Positions 57,216-64,000 of a stretch of DNA of 64,000 bases are shown piece by piece (within the stretch, counting starts at the first letter, position 1; every line of letters begins with the position of its first letter). The stretch comes from Ceratotherium simum simum (lineage: Eukaryota > Chordata > Mammalia > Perissodactyla > Rhinocerotidae), in contig NW_004454159.1 in assembly GCF_000283155.1 (NCBI RefSeq), positions 15,614,273 through 15,678,272 on the forward strand, read 5' to 3'. Position numbers and translations under genes: made by a program. The notes beneath the pieces were generated by a model that worked only from the letters and a program-made list of their open reading frames with translations, did no database searches and was not told the origin of the DNA.

Positions 57216-59639
57216 AGTATTTAAAACAAAACTTACAATGACTCAGTGGTTTTGGACTCTGTGAAAACTTAATTAGATGGACAGAACCCATTTTACATAA
57301 GAAGAGCTACAGACATGTTATTATACATACTAATAAACTCAAGTTACAAAGAATACCCAGTGGATTCTGTTATCAGCATCAAGGCATTCTACACCAAGGC
57401 ATCAATGACAATCCTTAATTGAAATGGCTAGGTGAAGAGTCTCTGGATTCTCTTCCAGGGAAGTGTAGGGGATTCCACAACGAACTTAATCTGTATAAAC
57501 TCTAGACTTGACTGAAATAGATACTTCATTCTTCACAGCCATTATTACCGTATCAGATAATTCTTAGGATTTGCTTAAGGACAGGTTTATAGAACTAAAG
57601 TTTTACTTGCTCATTCCAGAAATGACTACACTCTGTTTCAGCTCTGGCTCTCAGACCTCGGTGTTTTATTATGAGCAATCTTTGTTACAATTAATGCATT
57701 TTCTCTGTACAGTTACAACGGAAGGTATCCTTTTGGAGAGAATGCTCTCTTCTTACTTGTAGTCTGAACTGAAAATAGATTCCTCATTTTTACAGTATCA
57801 TGACATTTCATATGCAACATCATTAAGCATCTTCTAGGAATAGCCAAAAGAGATTCATCATTTCATTATCAATTACAATCATAGCATACTTAGAGGGCAC
57901 TCAGGCAAACTTCTCACTCAATGTAAAACATTCTTGTGTGGGTGCATGCAGCCCTTTCTGGAAGACTCATGGTGAGGAACAAATCTGGAGAGCATGAGGA
58001 AGCTCTTCTGATTTTTTTAATTACTGTATTTTTCTGAAATTTTGGGGCTTATTTTTACATTATTATCAGCCTGAATTTCTCTATTTCTCTAACTTTCATC
58101 TCTTGGTTCATTTTTTTTTTTTTTTTTAATCTGGAGCAACATGTGAAAGCCTTTTACCCATTAGAGTACAGTTATCACACTTTCTGCCCTCTTCTTGCCC
58201 TCTGATTTATACAACTTCCATTGTTTGGGGGATAAATGAGTTGGTCCATTTTTCCCTGTTTAGGCAGTAATTTTTAGTAGCAAAAAAATAAAATAAAATC
58301 TAATTATACAAACAGAGGGGAGACTTTTTGGAAAGTTGCAGGGATATGTCAAGGACTGCAAGGGAGGGACAGACAAGTTCTCCAATAGATTGCAACAGGG
58401 AGTAAAAGCCACCAGGAATAGAGGCAGCTACGCCCTCTAGGAGTCTTTATCTCACTACTGGGACTTTTTTCATCTCTGCTTCTCTCCTGGGTTGGATTCA
58501 ACTTGCTTTTTCTCTGAAGAGCTGATTTCTCTGGTCCTCATGCTCATGGACCAGCCTGGTTCACTCAGACTCCGCTTTACATCACTTTCTTGTTGAACGG
58601 GACCAACAAATGAAGTAGTCTTTGTGTCCTGATGCTCAATTCGCAGAGGAAGCATATAATTATCCTAGCCTAGACTATGACCTGATGTCTGCTGACTCAG
58701 TCAACTAGCTTGACAAGAGGTATTCACCTATGGTTTGAAGGTAGGGATGAGTGTTTTCAGAAAAAGGGGAGTGTGGATTGAACAGAAATTTGATAATCAC
58801 TTTATGTTCTCCTCTTATAATGATCAAAAGCTATAACATGATATCTTAGATGTGATCTGAATAGAGCAGAATTTGTTGACAGGCTTTGACTTCTCCTTTC
58901 CAGCACATGTTCTAGTTAACTTAATGAAGCACTAGATTGTGTGATAGTAATATTTTAGGAATTTTAATATCTTAATTATCAAAGAGATGAATGATTGCGA
59001 AGCTTCTGGAAGTTTTCTCTTTGATATTTGTTTTATTACTTGAGTAAGGAATGGTATTGATATATATTTGAACAGTTGCAATTCAATGATATGAACAAGT
59101 GTTACTTGTCGAACTATAGAAATGAATGAGATCTGTCATTAGTCACGTGTCATTATTGAGATCAGTTAGGTCATAGTATTCCCTTTGTGATGCTACTAGA
59201 TTCCTGAGTCAGGAAATCTGACAGATCATTAATGCATCTTACCCAATTCTATTAACCAATTATTTTAATCACAGATTTAATTTAAATAAAGTTTTCATTT
59301 AAAAATCATGAAAATCAAATACAATGTCAAATAATTAAACTAATGAATTATCATTAGTCCATCCTATATAATAAATTACTTTTGGATGATTTTAATAAAT
59401 CACATATGATAACCTCCTTGAAGTTTTAGTAGTTTTCTTCACCATATTCTCAAAAATTTGCCAAGAGTACTGAGGAAGCAAACTTAGCCATGAAAGCATC
59501 TTGCACAGGCTGTTCAAACTTATAAATACACTGCTTTTTATTCCTGAAACATCTGTTCCAATAAATAAAAATATATGTATTCTTTTATAGTACAGAATGC
59601 TTTTCTATTTAATTTGTTTTTCATTTCCTCCCCAGACAG
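57216..59639. other. Repeat-poor non-coding DNA
   Basis: About 2.4 kb with no recognised element apart from a T17 run near 58111-58127. Frames at 57571-57762 and 58470-58655 have no motif. Confidence 0.45.
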
Positions 59640-59706
59640 ATTTATTTACTGCATTGTTCACTGCACAGGCCTAGTAGTGCCCTGAGTAAATGAATGAATG
59701 AATGAT
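59640..59706 (+). mobile_element. L2 3' end with (GAAT)n tail
   Basis: TGCATTGTTCACTGCACAGGCCTAGTAGTGCC followed by AAATGAATGAATGAATG is a plus-strand L2 terminus. Confidence 0.6.
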
Positions 59707-59850
59707 AAAATTATTCATTTATTTAGTTTACTGTGTGACAGGCACTCTGTTAGACAGGGATGCTGAATGTTTAATCCTAGAACTCCTAAGAGTTTCTGAG
59801 TTATTGGTAAACTCATCAGAAGAGTGACAAAAACCTGAGAAATTAACAAT
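59707..59850 (-). mobile_element. L2 3' end, opposite orientation
   Basis: TTATTCATTTATTTAGTTTACTGTGTGACAGGCACTCTGTTAGACAGGGATGCTGAATG is the antisense L2 terminus, abutting the previous L2 tail to tail. Confidence 0.6.
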
Positions 59851-60129
59851 GACAAAGAGAAGGCATACAATCAAAATTCTAGTTCTTTTTTGCTTTTGTA
59901 AAACATCCTAACTTTCAAGAATTTTAGATGTGTCTTTGCTCTCCTTTTCATATGAGGATGGTAGTGAATATACTGAACTTTCTGCCCAATATTAGTGAAG
60001 TTCTTTGAATATTCAAGATGTTCATATTTAAAATATCTTTTATAGGTTGGAATTAGTGACTGGCTTCCAAAAAACAATATGAAAAGGGAAAATTGTAACT
60101 TCACACTGCAGAAAACTAGCAGACACTAC
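59851..60129. other. Non-coding DNA
   Basis: Nothing recognised. The minus frame at 59871-60104 has no motif. Confidence 0.4.
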
Positions 60130-60468
60130 TTTAACCAAGTGTAACATCATCTATGATGTCGTTTATTTCCTAATAGCATGTGAGAAGAACACTTATAAAC
60201 CCAGTCTAATTGTGAGAAAGATATCTGACAATTCCATATTGAGGCACATTCTACAAACTTGACTCCTCAAACTGTTAAGCTCATAAAAACTAGGAAACTT
60301 GCTTGACCCTTCAAAACTGTTAAGATCATGAAAAACAAGGACAGTCTGAGAAACTGCCACTAATCAGAGGAGACTAAGGAGACATGACAACTAAAAGCAA
60401 TGTGGTACCCTGGATTAGATCCTGGAGCAGAGCAAGGATGTTGGTGGAAGACTGTTGAAATCCACGTA
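60130..60468 (+). mobile_element. L1M 3' UTR, left of Tigger-like insertion
   Basis: AACTGTTAAGATCATGAAAAACAAGGACAGTCTGAGAAACTGCC and TGGATTAGATCCTGGAGCAGAGCAAGGATGTTGGTGGAAGACTG are L1M 3' UTR-type text that continues after the DNA transposon. Confidence 0.7.
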
Positions 60469-61102
60469 CAGGAGCCCCCCCACTTATCCGCGGTTTCGCT
60501 TTGTGCAGTTTCAGTTACCCTTGGTCACCTGCAGTCTGAAAATGTCAAATGGAAAATTCCAGACAACAACTTCCAATTACAATGTTCTTCCAAAAGGTTT
60601 TGGCAAAAGAAAACCTTCAGCTATTGAGGATCGCCAGCCATCGACATCCTCTACTCCTGACATCCAACCATTGACGTTGTCATCGCTCAATGATCCAGGA
60701 TCACTCAAAGCAGATGATCCTCCTTCTGACATATATTCAGAAGGTCAATAGTAGCCTAATGCTACCTCACAATGCCTACATCATTCACCTCACTTCATCT
60801 CATCATGTAGGCCTTGTATCATCTCACATCATCACAAGAAGAAGAGTGAGTACAGCGTAGTAAGGTATTTTTAGAGAGACTACCTCCACATAACTTTTAT
60901 TACAGTATATTCTTATAATTGTTCTATTATTAATTATTGTTGTTAATCTCTGTTTCTGTGCTTGATTTATAAATTAAATTTTATCATAGGTATGTATGCA
61001 TAGGAAAAAATATAGCATATATAGGGTTTGGTACTATCCGCAGTTTCAGGCATCCACTGGGGGTCTTGGAACGTATCCCCTGCACATAAGGGACGACTAC
61101 TG
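60469..61102 (+). mobile_element. Tigger-like TcMar DNA transposon, internally deleted, with TA TSD
   Basis: The left end is CAGGAGCCCCCCCACTTATCCGCGG. The right end, reverse complemented, reads CAGTAGTCGTCCCTTATGTGC, so the termini are inverted repeats. TA dinucleotides at 60467-60468 and 61103-61104 are the mariner/Tc1-type target duplication. The second TATCCGCAGTTTCAG motif near 61037 belongs to the right terminal region. At 634 bp it is much shorter than an autonomous Tigger and lacks the DDE catalytic core. Confidence 0.9.
60580..60751 (+). pseudogene. Tigger-like transposase C-terminal tail remnant
   Basis: An open stretch within the transposon encodes a Ser/Pro/Asp-rich tail (AIEDRQPSTSSTPDIQPL, then SDIYSEGQ and a stop at 60749-60751). 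Its position just before the right terminal region fits the C-terminus of a Tigger-type transposase. Apparently everything upstream (DNA-binding and DDE domains) was lost by internal deletion. The proposed start at 60455 lies outside the transposon and is not real. Confidence 0.6.
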
Positions 61103-61104
61103 TA

Positions 61105-61305
61105 ATGTCTTTAGGTTAGTAAATAGTAATGTGCCAATATTGATTTCTTAATATGGACAAATGTACCATGGTTATATAAGATGGTAACATGAGGCGAAAC
61201 TAGTCGAAGGGTATGCAGAACCTCTCTGTACTATCTTTGCAACTTTTCTGTAAATCTAAAATTATTCCAAAATCAAGAGCTTATTTTAAAATATATGTTT
61301 TAAAT
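61105..61305 (+). mobile_element. L1M 3' UTR, right of Tigger-like insertion
   Basis: TACCATGGTTATATAAGATGGTAACATGAGGCGAAACTAG, CTCTCTGTACTATCTTTGCAACTTTTCTGTAAATCTAAAATTATTCC is the end of the same L1M 3' UTR. Confidence 0.78.
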
Positions 61306-63831
61306 AAAGATGGACTTGGGCATGAGCAACAACTCAAGTCTCTGGTTTTCAATTTTGCCATTTTACTCTTCTTTATCATTTCTCCATTTTGTTTTACTTT
61401 TGGGGGGAAATAAATGTGTTGATGTTTGATAATACTTGGAAGCATTTTGGCCCTCAATTTGTATATGAATAGCAGGACAAAAGAGGAAATAACTATATAA
61501 AAGGTCTGTTGTGCAGTTTCTTTACATGCTTGGAGCAATAACTAATATGTTAATAATATTTTAGGATAGTTTTAAGTGTATTTGATAATATACATTACAA
61601 AAAAAGCTATAATGCTTCAGTGTTCTTGAAAGCCTTTTAGACACACAGTACAAAGCATCTTCAAATGCCCTGTCATTATTTTTCTTTTGCTAAATTTATT
61701 TCAAATGTCACACTCAGTGATGTCGCTGAAGGCAGAGTACTGACAGTTCCCATTCATGGAGGGCTTGCCCTTGCCAGTGCGCTGACAGACTATTTTCCTC
61801 ACAGAATGCATTTCAATGTTATTTCAAATATAAATATTTTCGGGGTAATATTCCAATTGTTTCTTCGTTGTGCAAAAGGTTAAGACAAGTGGCTAAATCT
61901 CCCTGCTTTGAACTGAAATGAATGAGCAGGGTTGGTACCTTTGGTGTTTATTAATTCCAAATATAAATTGTCATGTTTTGCTTTTGAGAAATTTTTGCTG
62001 CATCTTCCAAGCTCTTTGTCTGGACTTTGTGAATAGCAATATCACAGGAAGTAGGTCGAAGGAATAAACAAGTTTGATGGGCACACGTAAAGTACTAGCT
62101 ACTTCCCTAAAAACCGCCTGCCATCAAAAAATATCCGAAACTGAGTCTGTGTTTGAACATAAAACCCGGTGCACCAAGTTATATATATATCCTTAATCAT
62201 CAATAAAACTCACTGTGGATGCTCTATGCTCTTTTTAAACTTCTTTGAAGAGATAATCTCTCCACTGTAGTTTTATAACATTTTATGTGCACCTTGATGA
62301 CTGTAGTGTCAGTTTCTATATTTTCATAAATGCATGCATATTAAGTTGGCCTAGTACAGTGATTCTCAAGTGGAAAATAATTTATAAATATTCATTAAAT
62401 GAAGGAATCAATGCTGTTTGAAGATTTTCCTTTATATTCGCTGAATTAGCTCACCTAGGGACAGGGTTCTCCACTGAGATTAAAATAGAACAAAGCAAAA
62501 CAAAATCCAAAATTGAGAATCAAAAGACAATAATGTCAGTCTTGGATAACCCATTAACTTGCAGTAGACATCAAGCAACTTATAAAATATGACCATAAAG
62601 TAATGAAAATTAAACCAAAAGCCATATTTGGCACATGCCTCTGTTCTTATCTTCTTTATAGATGTTTATCTATCTGTGGAATTGAGATAACAACTCCGGG
62701 GCTATTCCAAGCTATTGTCCTCCATCATTTCATTCGTTCCTTTATGAAGTATTTGCTGATTGCTTACATAGTAAATCACTTAATAGTGAGACATGCAAAT
62801 GACAATATAAGAATTAATATTAATGAGAATTATTACTAACAATCAAATGTGATCACATAAAACAAGTCATTTTTCTCTTTTTATTAAGCTTTGCAAACTT
62901 TGGAGAAGGTAAAAATATTCCACTGCATAAAAATAAAACTGACTTTCCTAATAGATATATATACTATAATAAAACTCAGACCTGTCCTACAGCATTCAAA
63001 CAGATAAAGACTGACAATAAAATAAAACTAAAGACAATGACAGGAAGAAATAAGCTATTTTGTGTCCCTATTCCCATGCTTTAACTTTCACATTGCACAT
63101 ACAGCTGTGTATATACATAAGAATATACACAGCTGATTCATGTGTTACATAACTCAAAGAAAAACACTCAAATGATAATAATAATCACAATAACCATCAG
63201 CATTATCTTGGGTTACTGGAATAAAGTGTTCTTCTTGAAATAAAAAAAATGGACATCTCAGTTATTATATATAATACACATTTCTCCCAATTGGAGCCAA
63301 AGCCAAAAATATCTGCAGACTTTAAAATGATTTAGGTAATATATTCAGTGAAGTGGAAATGTGTCCTTTTCCTTTGTTTGGTGTCAAAAAGTAGGGGAAT
63401 TCAACTTGAACATTAGCCATAAACATCCTTTGACTGTCTGAATGATTCCATGTGTATTGGCAGATGTATATTTTCCTGAGCACAGAGTAAGTCAGTGGTT
63501 TTCTTCAGATGCTCAGAGACCCATTACCAAAGGAAAGAAGATACATGGTTAAAAAGGATTTTCTATAAAACTTATTTTAAAACCACTTACAAAAGCTAAA
63601 TAATGGATTAATTAAATAATTGATCTGATCCAGAATAATATATGTTTGCATATCAATTTTTCGTATTTCTAACGGCTACCTACAAGATATTCTTCTGTAG
63701 CTTATATTACAAATTGTGAGCAATTCTGACTTAAATATTTTACCGCTTCCACAAAGATATTGACTATTAACATTTATAAGTACATGCTATGTTAAAAAAA
63801 TATTACTATATCTTGCAGAAATTTTCATTCA
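61306..63831. other. Repeat-poor non-coding DNA
   Basis: About 2.5 kb without a confident repeat. A weak antisense L2/MIR-like trace lies around 62725-62800. Short frames at 61213-61883 and 62603-62839 have no motif. Confidence 0.45.
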
Positions 63832-64000
63832 GGGAGTGACGTCAGCATCATGGCGGAGTGAGCTTTCCCGTGAATTCTTCCCCCACAAGATACAACAAAA
63901 GCAACAGCCACAGACCAACAACGGAATCCCAGACAGTGAAAACCTAGAGCGGAGGGATCCACACTGCCGCACATCTGAGAGCGGAACGTGCTGGGCCCCC
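63832..64000 (+). mobile_element. L1 5' UTR start, truncated by window end
   Basis: Composition changes abruptly at GGGAGTGACGTCAGCATCATGGCGG to CpG-containing, G/C-rich sequence that runs to the end of the window (GAATTCTTCCCCCACAAG, then CTAGAGCGGAGGGATCC). A GGG start followed by an ATGGCGG motif within the first 25 bp is the layout of mammalian L1 5' UTRs. The element therefore appears to retain its 5' end, unlike every other L1 in the window. ORF1 and ORF2 would lie beyond 64000. Confidence 0.72.
63837..63856 (+). promoter_or_regulatory. CRE palindrome and YY1-like site of L1 promoter
   Basis: TGACGTCA at 63837-63844 is a perfect CREB/ATF site. ATGGCGG at 63850-63856 matches the YY1-type core that sets transcription start in human L1. 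Binding here is inferred from the sequence only. Confidence 0.6.

Noticed and set aside
63849..63851. ATG at the L1 start as a coding start
   Set aside because: It lies in the YY1-like promoter motif at the 5' end of the UTR; ORF1 would start much further downstream.

Overview
This is nuclear DNA from a placental mammal, almost certainly a perissodactyl and most likely a horse-type equid. The main evidence is 14 copies of a tRNA-derived SINE of the equine repetitive element (ERE) type. Each has a GGGGCC(A/G)GCC head, an internal RNA polymerase III B-box near GGTTCGGATCC, a body containing GATGTTAGCTCAGGGC and an A-rich tail. Several sit between perfect or near-perfect target-site duplications (TSDs). 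The background is AT-rich and low in CpG. It holds the usual mammalian fossil repeats: L2, MIR, L1M, HAL1, MaLR and ERV LTRs, hAT and Tigger.

I find no convincing protein-coding exon, ribosomal RNA, functional tRNA, CRISPR array or other prokaryote-style system. Every long open frame I examined is repeat-derived or an unsupported chance frame. The window reads as intergenic or deep-intronic DNA.

Layout. 1-3 kb: two EREs and a different SINE with an RTE-like (ACA)n tail. 4-7.5 kb: an L1 ORF2 remnant, two L2 fragments in a row, a hAT (MER5-like) remnant and a MaLR LTR. 9.3-10.1 kb: a segment with a diverged direct-orientation relative at 22.4-23.6 kb. 10.9-14.2 kb: a nested stack with a minus-strand L1 split by two EREs and by a HAL1. 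15.3-17.7 kb: minus-strand L1 3' half whose reverse transcriptase box is mutated. 18-26 kb: MIRs, five EREs and L1 3' ends. 26.2-31.1 kb: a long plus-strand L1M composite invaded by an ERE on each strand and by a 49-bp L1 micro-insertion. 31.3-33.2 kb: L2 and an L1 reverse-transcriptase fragment. 33.2-42.1 kb: a block with few recognisable repeats. 42-45.7 kb: MIR, L2, an ERE inside a MIR, and two LTRs including a solo LTR with a 4-bp TSD. 47-52.6 kb: EREs, an LTR-like GC-richer segment, MIRs and a short L1 with a 17-bp TSD. 54-57 kb: an ERE, a long AT-only tract and an LTR nested in an LTR. 60-61 kb: a 634-bp Tigger-like DNA transposon inside an L1M 3' end. 63.83 kb to the end: the start of an apparently full-length L1 5' UTR with a perfect CRE next to a YY1-like site, running off the window.

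The elements form a stratigraphy: L2/MIR (oldest), L1M/HAL1/MaLR/Tigger, perissodactyl L1 and LTRs, then ERE. No gene cooperation can be described because no host gene is visible.
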